DNA of 27,388 nt from Burkholderiaceae bacterium (GTDB lineage: Bacteria; Pseudomonadota; Gammaproteobacteria; Burkholderiales; Burkholderiaceae), in NCBI GenBank assembly GCA_947461335.1, contig CANHLB010000002.1, positions 1 to 27,388 on the forward strand. Reading direction: 5' to 3'. Position 1 is the stretch's first letter, and the number at the start of each line of letters is the position of its first letter. The position numbers and the translations under genes were made by a program. Shown here in pieces: positions 1 to 8,503 of the stretch. Under the pieces are notes generated by a model that was given only the letters and a program-made list of their open reading frames with translations, did not search any database and was not told the origin of the DNA.

Positions 1-215
1 CCATGCACCATGGGATGAAGTGTTTTAACACGACCATCAAGCATTTCTGGAAATTTTGTTAAAGAAGCAACTTCCACTACCGGTAATTGGTTATCGGCTA
101 AGAGTTTTGCAGTACCGCCAGTAGAAATCAACTTAACACCTTGCTCATGAAGTGCTTTAGCAAAGGGCACGATGCCATTTTTATCAGAGACGGAGAGGAG
201 GGCTGTACGGATCAT
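1..215 (-). CDS. purH: PurH, bifunctional AICAR transformylase / IMP cyclohydrolase (N-terminal part)
   Basis: PurH catalyses the last two steps of de novo purine synthesis in the cytoplasm: formylation of AICAR, then cyclisation of FAICAR to IMP. Only the first 71 or so residues lie in the window; the rest runs off the left edge. The visible protein starts [16 protein letters not shown] and continues through [11 protein letters not shown] and [18 protein letters not shown]. These are the hallmark segments of the N-terminal MGS-like IMP cyclohydrolase domain, so the family call is firm although the transformylase domain is unseen. The ATG at 215 lies 25 nt after the fis stop in the same direction, which suggests cotranscription with dusB and fis. 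No strong Shine-Dalgarno sequence precedes it. Confidence 0.95.
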   Translation of the reverse strand, partial: MIRTALLSVSDKNGIVPFAKALHEQGVKLISTGGTAKLLADNQLPVVEVASLTKFPEMLDGRVKTLHPMVH

Positions 216-240
216 ATTTTTCGAAAGTGAATTGAATCAA

Positions 241-480
241 TTACTTCAGGAGTTGGTGCTCGACTAGCTTTTTATGCAAGGTATTACGATTAATGCCAAG
301 GTATTGAGCTGCCAAAGATTGATTATGTTTGGCATGTTGCATCACTAATTCCAGGACGGGCTTTTCAACTACAGCCAATACCATTTGATAAATATCATTT
401 GGAGGTGTACCTTTGAGGTCATTCAGATAGCCCTGTAATTGGGTTTCAATGCATTCAGTAATTGGGTGTTTATTATTCAT
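241..480 (-). CDS. fis: Fis-family nucleoid-associated DNA-binding protein
   Basis: Fis is a small homodimeric DNA-bending protein that shapes the nucleoid and activates rRNA and other growth-linked promoters. The 79-residue product has the expected C-terminal helix-turn-helix, with NQSLAAQYLGINRNTLHKKL at about residues 53-72. The preceding helices (about 28-50) correspond to the dimer core. It is shorter than the 98-residue enterobacterial protein, as is usual in betaproteobacteria, and lacks most of the flexible N-terminal arm. It lies 37 nt downstream of dusB and 25 nt upstream of purH on the same strand. The dusB-fis pairing is conserved across many proteobacteria and strongly supports the identity. 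The ATG is preceded by a T-rich stretch with no clear ribosome-binding site. Confidence 0.95.
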   Translation of the reverse strand: MNNKHPITECIETQLQGYLNDLKGTPPNDIYQMVLAVVEKPVLELVMQHAKHNQSLAAQYLGINRNTLHKKLVEHQLLK

Positions 481-517
481 AAAAAAGATCAGTACGAAAA
501 AAGGGAATAAGTCAAAA

Positions 518-1534
518 CTAAGCTGCTTCTAAAAAGAGTAAACGGTCAGAGTGCGACTTCATCTCGTCAAAAAAATCATTCACCATCTGCAATTGGGTTT
601 TGCAATCATCGGCTGTATTCATGCGTTGACGAAAAGCATGTGAATCACGCAATCCTTTGCAATACCAGCCAATGTGTTTACGGGCAGTACGTAGGCCAAT
701 GTGCTCACCATAGAACTGGTAGTGATCTAGGAGGTGAGCATTCATGATTGCTTGAATTTCACTGATTTCAGGGGTTGGCAGCTTACCCCCAGTTTCTAGG
801 TAGTGATGAATTTCGCGAAAGATCCAAGGGCGGCCTTGGGCAGCGCGACCAATCATGATGGCATCAGCGCCAGTGGTCTTTAAAACAAATTCTGCTTTTT
901 CTGGACTGCTAACGTCGCCATTAGCAACTACTGGAATACCCACACTATTTTTCACTGCAGTAATGGTTTCATATTCTGCTTCACCATGATAAAGATCAGC
1001 TTTAGTGCGGCCATGAACAGTCAGCATAGAGATACCTGATTTTTCTGCGATACGCGCAATCTCAATAGCGTTCTTATGCTCACGATCCCAACCAGTCCGA
1101 ATTTTCAATGTCACTGGAACGGCATCAGGGCCAATGCCCACTGCCTGAACTACTGCCTCTAGAATGCGCTGGACAAGAGCTTCATCGCGCAAAAGGGCTG
1201 AGCCTGCTGCAACATTACACACTTTTTTTGCAGGACAGCCCATGTTGATATCAATAATCTGTGCGCCATGATCAACATTTATTTTGGCTGCTGCTGCCAT
1301 CATCGCAGGATCGGCCCCAGCAATTTGAACTGCAATCGGCTTGAACTCACCCACATGGTTTGCGCGACGCTGAGTCTTTTCACTTTTCCAAAGAAGCGCA
1401 TTGGAGGCTACCATTTCAGAGACGGCATATCCAGCGCCTAATTTTTTACATAACTGTCTAAATGGACGATCAGTAACTCCAGCCATTGGAGCTACAAAGA
1501 GTCTATTTACTAGAAGGTATGGACCAATCTTCAT
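518..1534 (-). CDS. dusB: tRNA-dihydrouridine synthase B
   Basis: DusB is an FMN-dependent enzyme that reduces uridine to dihydrouridine in the D-loop of tRNAs. From the chosen start the protein has 338 residues. It begins MKIGPYLLVNRLFVAPMAGV, which matches the TIM-barrel opening of the family. The active-site cysteine is C100 in NMGCPAKKV, and the FMN-phosphate-binding strand IPVVANGDV and IMIGRAAQGRPWIF follow. The frame stays open upstream to an ATG at 1609, adding 25 residues (MRSDCAKVSCFPRHL...) that do not resemble DusB and overlap an inverted repeat, so the ATG at 1534 is preferred. It heads a dusB-fis-purH cluster, with fis 37 nt downstream. Confidence 0.95.
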   Translation of the reverse strand: MKIGPYLLVNRLFVAPMAGVTDRPFRQLCKKLGAGYAVSEMVASNALLWKSEKTQRRANHVGEFKPIAVQIAGADPAMMAAAAKINVDHGAQIIDINMGCPAKKVCNVAAGSALLRDEALVQRILEAVVQAVGIGPDAVPVTLKIRTGWDREHKNAIEIARIAEKSGISMLTVHGRTKADLYHGEAEYETITAVKNSVGIPVVANGDVSSPEKAEFVLKTTGADAIMIGRAAQGRPWIFREIHHYLETGGKLPTPEISEIQAIMNAHLLDHYQFYGEHIGLRTARKHIGWYCKGLRDSHAFRQRMNTADDCKTQLQMVNDFFDEMKSHSDRLLFLEAA

Positions 1535-1607
1535 GAAAAACGGCTGGAAATAGTAGAGGTTCGCTAGATGTCGAGGAAAGCATGACACTTTAGCACAATC
1601 ACTCCTC

Positions 1608-1632
1608 ATTCTGCCTATTTTTTAGGCAGAAT
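1608..1632. repeat. Perfect 10-bp inverted repeat between ubiH and dusB
   Basis: ATTCTGCCTA (1608-1617) and TAGGCAGAAT (1623-1632) are perfect complements around a 5-T loop. A second short palindrome, ATTGAATTCAAT (1633-1644), follows immediately. Neither strand has a U-tract right after the stem, so it is not a classical intrinsic terminator. It sits downstream of the ubiH stop and 74 nt before the dusB start. It could stabilise or end the upstream transcript, or be an operator for the dusB-fis promoter. Function is not determined. Confidence 0.55.
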
Positions 1633-1686
1633 ATTGAATTCAATCTTAATGACTTAGGCGTGAATTTAGAGGCTGATTAAAGCCCA

Positions 1687-2856
1687 CTAGCGCCTGCCAA
1701 ACATCATCTGGCGAGCTAAGGCCGTCTTGACTGGGGGAAGCCATTGGAGGGCCGTTAAAGCCAAACCACGAGCTACAACAACTGGGGCGAGATTAGAAGT
1801 AAATACTCTAGCCATAAAGTCTGTCAGGCCAATCGTTGTGGTTCTATCTGCTTTACGTGTTCGTGCGTAGGCCTCAAAAGATTCCTTGATATCAGCCTGG
1901 GTTTGACTTTTTGTTGCTCGTGCAAATAGCCCCACTAATTTTTCTGCTAACAGGAAGGCGTCACGTAAACCCAAATTCAGGCCTTGTCCAGCAACAGGAT
2001 GTAAAGCTTGTGCAGCGTTTCCAATCCACACTTCATTATCTTGGGTAATTTCTTTACGGTAGTTCAGCCCAAGTTCATATAAGCGACGATCTTGGATTTT
2101 TAGAAAACGCCCTATGCGAGCACCGAATTCATTTTGTAATGCAATTAAGAAATCTGTATCACTGCATTGCAAGCGTTCTTGCGAGGACTCTGGAGAGCCG
2201 CACCAAACGATGTTCAAAATATTTGGGCCGAAATGACTTGGGAGTACCGCTAAAGGGCCTTCATCTGTAAAACGTTCCCAAGCTTGGTGGGGTATGGCAT
2301 TTTCAACCTCAACTAAGCCTACCAGGGCTGATTGGCCGTAGTCGCGACCGGACTCAACCCAATCTTGCTTTTTGAATAAGCCACCTTCAGCGTGAACGAT
2401 GCATTGAGCATTGATATCAGCATTTGCGTCCTTGTCATTGATATGCTGCCAAACAAAATTTGGACTTTTACTCTGAATTGCTCTTAAGGCTTGGCGTAAA
2501 GCAATATGAATATCTCGATAGCGGATGATATGACCTAAGGCATCTTGGCGAAGCTCTTCTCGCGTCATCAGTGCGCGACCAAAGCGTCCTGCTTGTGAAA
2601 CATGTACCCGATGGATCTCTGCATATTCAGTAGGCCAAGCATCAATGGTATCAAGTAGAAGCTTGCTGCCATGAGAAAGGGCAATACCCCTGCTATCTGC
2701 AGCTGTGAGGTCGGCATCATTTTCTGGGTTGCGATCAACCAGGGTAAGTTTGGCTTCTGGAAACTTTTGTAAAGTCCATGCAGCACAAGCTAGCCCAACC
2801 GGACCTCCACCCTGAATCAAAATATCGCAGCTGGACTCACTCATCGATTCAAGCAT
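1687..2856 (-). CDS. ubiH: UbiH/UbiF-type FAD-dependent ubiquinone biosynthesis hydroxylase
   Basis: This is a flavoprotein monooxygenase of the UbiH/COQ6 family, which hydroxylates the benzoquinone ring during ubiquinone synthesis. Of 389 residues, the N-terminal dinucleotide fold carries GGGPVGLACA (about 16-25). The family signature SRGIALS follows at about 55-61. The second FAD motif, WIGNAAQALHPVAGQGLNLG, lies near residue 280 and is close to the UbiH version (GNAAQ.LHP.AGQG). The members UbiH, UbiF and UbiI differ in ring position; UbiH is favoured by the GNAAQ form, but the exact position is inferred. The start overlaps the pepP stop by 8 nt, and a second in-frame ATG at 2844 is also possible. 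It is the last gene of the amgK-murU-pepP-ubiH run. The pepP-ubiH linkage is common in proteobacteria. Confidence 0.88.
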   Translation of the reverse strand: MLESMSESSCDILIQGGGPVGLACAAWTLQKFPEAKLTLVDRNPENDADLTAADSRGIALSHGSKLLLDTIDAWPTEYAEIHRVHVSQAGRFGRALMTREELRQDALGHIIRYRDIHIALRQALRAIQSKSPNFVWQHINDKDANADINAQCIVHAEGGLFKKQDWVESGRDYGQSALVGLVEVENAIPHQAWERFTDEGPLAVLPSHFGPNILNIVWCGSPESSQERLQCSDTDFLIALQNEFGARIGRFLKIQDRRLYELGLNYRKEITQDNEVWIGNAAQALHPVAGQGLNLGLRDAFLLAEKLVGLFARATKSQTQADIKESFEAYARTRKADRTTTIGLTDFMARVFTSNLAPVVVARGLALTALQWLPPVKTALARQMMFGRR

Positions 2857-4222
2857 TCTTCATCAAGGCTTCGATTTCATCAGCTTTGACGGGGACACCG
2901 CGGGAAATTAATTCGCAGCCGCCATCTTGGATGACAGCATCATCTTCGATCCGAATGCCGATATTCCAAAACTTCTCATCAATATCATCTGCTGGTCTAA
3001 CGTAGAGACCGGGTTCGATGGTAATGACCATGCCACTTTTGAGAACGCGCCAAGGCTTTTCTTCTTTAGAAGCATGTTCAGTTTGCTCTCGATAAGAACC
3101 CACATCATGCACATCCATTCCTAGCCAGTGAGAGGTACGGTGCATATAAAATCGACGATAGGCGCCAGTTGCAATGGCGTTTTCAAGAGAGCCTATTTCA
3201 GAAAGCTTGAGAAGCTTCTCATCGAGCAAGCCTTGTGTGAGGACTTTGAGCGCCGCCTCATGGGGCTGTATAAAAGTATTGCCAGGTTTAGTCATGGCGA
3301 CAGCCGCTTCTTGTGCGGCTAATGTAATGTCGTAGAGCGCACGTTGTGGCCCAGTAAATTTTCCGTTTACTGGGAAGGTACGTGTAATGTCAGAGGCATA
3401 CCCATCTAATTCACAGCCAGCATCGATTAAACAGAGTTCACCGCTACGTAATTCGGTAGACCCAGCGCGATAGTGAAGGATGCACGAATTAGCGCCGCCC
3501 GCGACAATGCTGTTGTAAGCCACGCTTTGCGCGCCGCTATTACGGAATTCATAGAGTAGCTCGGCTTCGAGTTGGTATTCCCGCATACCCGGTTTACAGA
3601 TTTGCATGGCACGAATATGGGCGCGGGCTGAAATGGCTGCAGCACGTCGCATGATATCAATTTCATGAGCATCTTTAAATAAGCGCATTTCATGAATGAG
3701 CTCTTCAACATCATGCAGTGCTGATGGAGGGTTGATGCCCGAACGCGCTTGACTGCGCACTTGTTTCATCCAGTGGCGCAAGCGGCGATCTGCCTCAGCG
3801 CTTTCTGCTAGGCGAATGTAAACAGCATCTTGATCGGCTAACATTTCACTCAATTTTTCATCAAGTTCTTTATTGCTGTGAGCAAATTCAATGCCCAGTT
3901 CTTTTGGAGCAGCTTCTGGACCGAGGCGAATACCATCCCAAATTTCACGCTCTAGATCTTTTGGCCTGCAAAATAAATGGGACTGTAATTCAAAACCTTT
4001 CCCATTTTTTTGAACTTGCAAAACGAGTGTTGCCCCTGGCTCTTCGAAGCCAGTGAGATAAAAGAAATCGCTGTCATAGCGGTAGGGATACTCGCTATCT
4101 CGATTGCGAGTCAGCTCAGGTGCTGTAGAAATGACAGCAAGGCCGCTACCTGTTTTAGAGAAAATGTGTTTTGCGAGTGCGTTTCTGCGCTCTTGATAAA
4201 TATGGTTATTCATAAGCTGCAT
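2849..4222 (-). CDS. pepP: Xaa-Pro aminopeptidase (aminopeptidase P II, M24B)
   Basis: PepP is a cytoplasmic dimetal peptidase that removes N-terminal residues preceding proline. The 457-residue protein has the N-terminal creatinase-like domain (about 6-175, with LTRNRDSEYPYRYDSDFFYLTGF) and a C-terminal pita-bread domain. All metal ligands are recognisable: D267 in LIDAG, D278 in ASDITRTF, H365 in HRTSHWLGMD, E403 in ITIEPGLYV and E426 in GIRIEDD. Length agrees with the E. coli enzyme. The first ATG (4222) overlaps the 3' end of murU. An ATG at 4213 would give MNNHIYQERRNAL, closer to the family start and overlapping murU by 8 nt; both are possible. The downstream ubiH overlaps by 8 nt, so translation is probably coupled. 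Confidence 0.94.
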   Translation of the reverse strand: MQLMNNHIYQERRNALAKHIFSKTGSGLAVISTAPELTRNRDSEYPYRYDSDFFYLTGFEEPGATLVLQVQKNGKGFELQSHLFCRPKDLEREIWDGIRLGPEAAPKELGIEFAHSNKELDEKLSEMLADQDAVYIRLAESAEADRRLRHWMKQVRSQARSGINPPSALHDVEELIHEMRLFKDAHEIDIMRRAAAISARAHIRAMQICKPGMREYQLEAELLYEFRNSGAQSVAYNSIVAGGANSCILHYRAGSTELRSGELCLIDAGCELDGYASDITRTFPVNGKFTGPQRALYDITLAAQEAAVAMTKPGNTFIQPHEAALKVLTQGLLDEKLLKLSEIGSLENAIATGAYRRFYMHRTSHWLGMDVHDVGSYREQTEHASKEEKPWRVLKSGMVITIEPGLYVRPADDIDEKFWNIGIRIEDDAVIQDGGCELISRGVPVKADEIEALMKNA

Positions 4223-4922
4223 TGAGCTCTTGTAAGCGTTGTGGAGTCCCTACATCGTGCCATGGACCGGTATATTTTTCACCCAATACTCTATTTTGCG
4301 CTATTGCCTCTCTAAGGAGGGGGGCTAGCTTCGCTGGAGCCCCAAACTCAAGATCTTTGAAGAGATCCTTGTGATAAATACCAATTCCCGAAAAGGTCAG
4401 CTTTTCTGAGTCAGCTAACTCTTGGTTACTAACGCGGGTGTCTTTCAGATAGAAATCGCCATTTGGGTGTTGAATCGGGTTTGCAACCATTAGTAGATAG
4501 GCTAAGGGCTTCGTAGGATTGCTACGTAGTTTTAATACCTCTTCCATGAGTTTTGCCACGGGTAGTGTAGGCGTGAATACATCACCGTTAATAACTAGAA
4601 AATAATCTTCAGCCTGCAAGATGGGTAGTGCTTTGACGATCCCACCTGCAGTTTCGAGGGCTATACCTTCTGGGGAGTATGCGATTTTTAAGCCAAATTG
4701 ACCCCCATTTCCCAGGGCCGCCTCGATCTTTTCGCCTAACCATGCGTGATTAATAACAACCCTCTCAATTCCTGCATCAGCCAGCGCTTCTATATGCCAA
4801 GCAAGTAAAGATTTATTTTGGATTGTTAGTAAAGGCTTAGGCAAGTCATCTGTCAGCGGACGCATACGCTCGCCTCTGCCTGCAGCAAGCAAAAAACAGG
4901 GGAGGAGATGTCTTTTATTCAA
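4206..4922 (-). CDS. murU: N-acetylmuramate alpha-1-phosphate uridylyltransferase
   Basis: MurU converts MurNAc-1-phosphate and UTP to UDP-MurNAc, bypassing MurA in the anhydro-MurNAc recycling route. The 238-residue sugar nucleotidyltransferase has the signature LAAGRGERMRPLTDDLPKPLL at residues 12-32. It also has the metal-binding strand FLVINGDVF (about 108-116) and a C-terminal WHDVGTPQRL. On sequence alone it could be another RmlA-like nucleotidyltransferase. The AmgK-type kinase gene 20 nt upstream and the neighbouring lptD match the amgK-murU locus described in Pseudomonas, which makes MurU the best call. In pseudomonads this pathway lowers fosfomycin sensitivity; that property here is inference. 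The stop overlaps the start of pepP. Confidence 0.88.
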   Translation of the reverse strand: MNKRHLLPCFLLAAGRGERMRPLTDDLPKPLLTIQNKSLLAWHIEALADAGIERVVINHAWLGEKIEAALGNGGQFGLKIAYSPEGIALETAGGIVKALPILQAEDYFLVINGDVFTPTLPVAKLMEEVLKLRSNPTKPLAYLLMVANPIQHPNGDFYLKDTRVSNQELADSEKLTFSGIGIYHKDLFKDLEFGAPAKLAPLLREAIAQNRVLGEKYTGPWHDVGTPQRLQELNAAYE

Positions 4923-4942
4923 GATGGCTTACTAAGTATTCT

Positions 4943-5947
4943 TTAACATTCTTTAGCTTGACGAGTGGACTCCAAAATGCGCGCCAAAGGTTTTAATTCA
5001 ATATAACGATTTGCAGTCGCAATAGCGTATTCCAAAACTAAGGGGATGTCTTTGAGATAGCCATCCTTACCATCACGATGAAAAAGCCTTGCAAAGATAC
5101 CAAGGACCTTAAGATGCCGTTGTAGGCCCATCCATTCAAAGTCACGGTAGAACTGACCAAAATCATCAGGCATTGGCAATCCAGCTTTACGACCTTCTTC
5201 CCAGAATTTAATAACCCAGTCGATCACCCTTTCTTCTGGCCATGCAATGTAGGCATCCCGCCATAAGGAAGAAGCATCGTATGTAATCGGGCCATATACC
5301 GCATCTTGGAAATCAATGACGCCAGGATTATTTTTCTCAGTCACCATGAGGTTGCGTGAATGATAATCCCGATGGACGTAAACTTTTGTTTGCGCTAAAT
5401 TATTCTCAATAATGAGTTCGAATGATTTCTGAATTTGCGCTTGCTGCAAGTCGGTCAATGACCTATCGAGATGCTTGCCTAAATACCACTCTGGAAATAA
5501 ATCTAATTCTCGCTGTAGCAGAGCTTCATCATAGTTTGGCAATATATTTGGCTTGCTAGCTAGCTGCATTTTTACTAAGGCATTTGTTGCATCTTGATAG
5601 AGATGATCCGCAGTGTCGTTATTCAGTTCGGCTAAATATGTCTTGTTGCCTAGATCATTTAGCAAAAGAAAGCCTTGCTCAAGATTTTTTTCTAGAATAT
5701 GAGGAACATTTAAACCTGCATCGGAAAGCAATATATCCACCTTAATAAAGGCATCTAGAGGTTCATGTTGGGGAGGCGCATCCATCACAATCAGAGTCCT
5801 AAAATCTGGGTTTTTGGACACAATGCGGAAATAGCGTCTAAAGCTGGCATCTGCTGAAGCAGGCATGAGACTATCAAGATCTAATTGCCAGCTAGGCTCT
5901 AGGGCTTTTAGCCAGTTGCGAAGGGTGTTTAAGCGAGAGTCAGTCAT
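4943..5947 (-). CDS. amgK: Anomeric MurNAc/GlcNAc kinase (AmgK), aminoglycoside-phosphotransferase fold
   Basis: AmgK phosphorylates the C1 hydroxyl of N-acetylmuramate (and GlcNAc) to supply MurU. From the chosen start it has 334 residues. It has the kinase Brenner motif VHRDYHSRNLMV and the metal-binding VIDFQDAVYGP, as in the APH/choline kinase superfamily. The N-lobe contains SFRRYFRI. An upstream in-frame ATG at 5989 would add 14 residues and overlap the start of lptD on the other strand. The ATG at 5947 (MTDSRLNTLRNWL) is preferred because a -10-like element at 5959-5964 would place the transcription start downstream of the longer start. It is paired with murU 20 nt downstream and diverges from lptD. 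Confidence 0.87.
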   Translation of the reverse strand: MTDSRLNTLRNWLKALEPSWQLDLDSLMPASADASFRRYFRIVSKNPDFRTLIVMDAPPQHEPLDAFIKVDILLSDAGLNVPHILEKNLEQGFLLLNDLGNKTYLAELNNDTADHLYQDATNALVKMQLASKPNILPNYDEALLQRELDLFPEWYLGKHLDRSLTDLQQAQIQKSFELIIENNLAQTKVYVHRDYHSRNLMVTEKNNPGVIDFQDAVYGPITYDASSLWRDAYIAWPEERVIDWVIKFWEEGRKAGLPMPDDFGQFYRDFEWMGLQRHLKVLGIFARLFHRDGKDGYLKDIPLVLEYAIATANRYIELKPLARILESTRQAKEC

Positions 5948-5957
5948 GGTCGATTCG

Positions 5958-5964
5958 TATAATA
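5958..5964. promoter_or_regulatory. Shared bidirectional -10 element between amgK and lptD
   Basis: The 33-base space between the divergent starts holds TATAAT at 5958-5963 on the plus strand, a perfect sigma-70 -10, about 17 nt before the lptD ATG. The overlapping reverse complement TATTAT (5964-5959) is a five-of-six -10 toward amgK. I find no good -35 at the proper spacing in either direction. The 5' leaders would be very short, about 11 nt for lptD and only a few nt for amgK. Confidence 0.45.
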
Positions 5965-5980
5965 AGGCGGGTCTGGATCC

Positions 5981-8503
5981 ATGAGTCATTATCGCCGTCG
6001 CGCCGGCTTTTGCGCCCCTCTTTTTTTAGCTGTACCCCTGCGAATAATGATGGGGGTGGTATTACTCCAACTCGCACTCCCAAGCCTTGCTCAAGCACCC
6101 GCTCCATTACCCCCTGGACAGGCGAGTACCAACACGGTTTTACTGCCAGATCGCGGTAATGTCACTGTTCTAAAACTAGATGATCAGTTGCGTGTCGGAC
6201 AAGCCCTTGAAGATGGTAAAGCGCTCACATTCACATCTAGCGACAACATTGATGGCGTAGTTGATCGAGAAATGCGCATGGAGGGTCGCGCACAAATACG
6301 TCGCAATGGCACCGTGATTAAAGCCGATAAAATTATTTACGACCCAGATACTGATATTGCAGATTTGCTTGGTAATGCAGAACTTTCAAAAGGCAACACC
6401 ACATTTAAAGGCCCAAGCGCAAAACTAAAAGTTGATGCGCGTGAAGGTGAAATGGAAACGCCAAGCTATGAGCTTAGAGATACTCGCGGTAACGGCAAAG
6501 CTAAAAAACTGACGATCGAAAATTCTGATATCTTTGTTTTTGACAAGGCGACATACACCACTTGTACTCCAGAAAATATGGATTGGTATTTTACGGCGAG
6601 TACCTTAGAGATTGATAATGAGCAAAAGGAGATGGTGGGCACTCATGGTGTGATGCGATTCTTCGATGTGCCGATTGCATATACGCCTTATTTCACTGCT
6701 CCAACATCCAATCAACGTCGTTCAGGCATTTTGGCTCCAGTGGCTGGCTATAACTCCAATAATGGTCTTGATATTACCCAGCCCTACTATGTCAATATTG
6801 CACCCAATCGAGACTTACTGATCATTCCTCGTTATATGGCACAGCGAGGATTGCAGCTAGGTGCCAACTATCGCTTCTTAGATACCCTGAATTCCGGAAG
6901 CTTAGGTGGAGATTATTTATCTCATGATAAAAAAACAGGAACTGATCGCTGGCGTTATGACTGGCAGCAGCGACAAATATTTTCTGGTGGCCTTGCTCCG
7001 GGAGGCGTTCCCCTTCCGGGATCTTGGACTGGGTATGCAAATGTGTCTCGCGTTTCAGATAATCTTTACCCTACAGACTTTTCACAAAGCATAGCCGGAG
7101 CTGTTACAAGTCAGTACAGGCAAGATGTTGGAACGACCAAAGGTCTCACGGGCAGTTTGAGTAACTGGGTGGTCTCTGCAAGAGCAGTAAGCTTCCAAAC
7201 GCTTCAGCCAGACCCAACCAGTATCGTGCAGTCTCCATACAACATCTTACCAAGCGTTAGTGCTGCCTATAACAACCGCCTTACCCCGGCAGTCGCCGAT
7301 ACGAGTGGCAAATACGTGACCTTACCGACTGGGCCTGCGACAACTTTCTCAACAGATTACACTCGATTTGCGTATAACATTCAGGGCAATATAGCTGCCA
7401 CTGCGCCAGGTGTTTACAGTCAAGCGGATAGAACAGTTATTAAAGGAGCTATGGCTTTACCGCAAGTAACCCCTGGTTACTACATTACTCCAAAGGCAAG
7501 TTTTCAAACAAATACTTATAACGCTACGCCTTTTGCTAGCAATTCAGGAGCCCCTGTGGCCCAAGGTTTCACAATCCCTACGTTTAGTTTGGATTCTGGC
7601 CTCTCATTCGAAAGAGATGCGGCAGAGTTAAAGGGCTTCTTTGGGCGCGATATGTTATTGACCATGGAGCCACGCGCTTTTTATGTTTACACGCCATTTC
7701 AAAGCCAGGCACAGACCCCAATATTTGATACTGCTGATGCTGGCTTTGGAGTCTCTCAAATATTTAGTGAGAATACCTTTATTGGAAATGATCGTATAGC
7801 TGATGCCAATAGGATTACTGGCGGTTTAACTAGTCGCATGATTGAGGCAAACACTGGTGCAGAACGCGCAAGTGTTACCGTTGCACAAAGGCAAGACTTC
7901 ACAGCCCAAAAGGTTGGCCTTAATGGCACGATCACCAACCCAACAACTTATTCTGATACTTTAGGTTCAGGCTCTGTTCGCTTACTTGGAAACTTTAGTG
8001 CTGATCTGTTTGGTCAATACAATACCCAGGTAAATCGTTTTGTACAAACGACAGTTGGTGGAAGTTGGCGCCCAACTCCTGGAAGAAGTTTAAATTTCGG
8101 CTATCGTAATGTTTGGTCACCTCCTGTACAGGCATCCATTCAAAATAATCAGGCTTATGTGCCCGGAGTAACCACCACAGATCAATACAATATTTCTGGG
8201 CAGTGGCCTATTACGCGCGAGCTTTCGGTACTGGGGCGTTGGGGCTATGACGCTTTATCAACTAAAACATTGAATACTTTGGCCGCCTTAGAGTGGATGC
8301 GTGATTGCTGGACTTTCCGTGCTGCATACTCGCAAATGGTCAATACCTCACAAATTAGTACCACTCAAATACTGTTCCAAATAGAATTTAGGGGCTTTGC
8401 TAGCGCCGGCAGTAATCCAGTTGATATCATGAAGTTAAATGTTCCTGGATATATGCCTACTTCTAAGCCTATTCCACCTTCCATATACGAGAACTACCAA
8501 TGA
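5981..8503 (+). CDS. lptD: LPS-assembly protein LptD (outer-membrane LPS translocon)
   Basis: LptD is the 26-strand outer-membrane barrel that, with LptE, inserts lipopolysaccharide into the outer leaflet. The 840-residue protein has a long basic N-terminus (MSHYRRRAG), a hydrophobic signal segment ending LPSLAQA near residue 39, and an LptA-like beta-jellyroll domain at about 75-190 (MEGRAQIRRNGTVIKADKIIYDPD). The barrel follows, with the conserved stretches FFDVPIAYTPYFTAPTSNQR and RRSGILAP. Only two cysteines are seen in the mature protein, C195 (TCTPENMDW) and C776 (RDCWTF). These equal one cysteine of each pair in the four-cysteine E. coli protein and would form a single interdomain disulfide. 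The stop overlaps the surA start (ATGA). The gene diverges from amgK. Confidence 0.96.
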   Translation: MSHYRRRAGFCAPLFLAVPLRIMMGVVLLQLALPSLAQAPAPLPPGQASTNTVLLPDRGNVTVLKLDDQLRVGQALEDGKALTFTSSDNIDGVVDREMRMEGRAQIRRNGTVIKADKIIYDPDTDIADLLGNAELSKGNTTFKGPSAKLKVDAREGEMETPSYELRDTRGNGKAKKLTIENSDIFVFDKATYTTCTPENMDWYFTASTLEIDNEQKEMVGTHGVMRFFDVPIAYTPYFTAPTSNQRRSGILAPVAGYNSNNGLDITQPYYVNIAPNRDLLIIPRYMAQRGLQLGANYRFLDTLNSGSLGGDYLSHDKKTGTDRWRYDWQQRQIFSGGLAPGGVPLPGSWTGYANVSRVSDNLYPTDFSQSIAGAVTSQYRQDVGTTKGLTGSLSNWVVSARAVSFQTLQPDPTSIVQSPYNILPSVSAAYNNRLTPAVADTSGKYVTLPTGPATTFSTDYTRFAYNIQGNIAATAPGVYSQADRTVIKGAMALPQVTPGYYITPKASFQTNTYNATPFASNSGAPVAQGFTIPTFSLDSGLSFERDAAELKGFFGRDMLLTMEPRAFYVYTPFQSQAQTPIFDTADAGFGVSQIFSENTFIGNDRIADANRITGGLTSRMIEANTGAERASVTVAQRQDFTAQKVGLNGTITNPTTYSDTLGSGSVRLLGNFSADLFGQYNTQVNRFVQTTVGGSWRPTPGRSLNFGYRNVWSPPVQASIQNNQAYVPGVTTTDQYNISGQWPITRELSVLGRWGYDALSTKTLNTLAALEWMRDCWTFRAAYSQMVNTSQISTTQILFQIEFRGFASAGSNPVDIMKLNVPGYMPTSKPIPPSIYENYQ

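Noticed and set aside
1535..1609. N-terminal extension of DusB to an ATG at 1609
   Set aside because: The extra 25 residues do not resemble the family and the start overlaps the inverted repeat; DusB homologues begin at the MKIGPYLL site.
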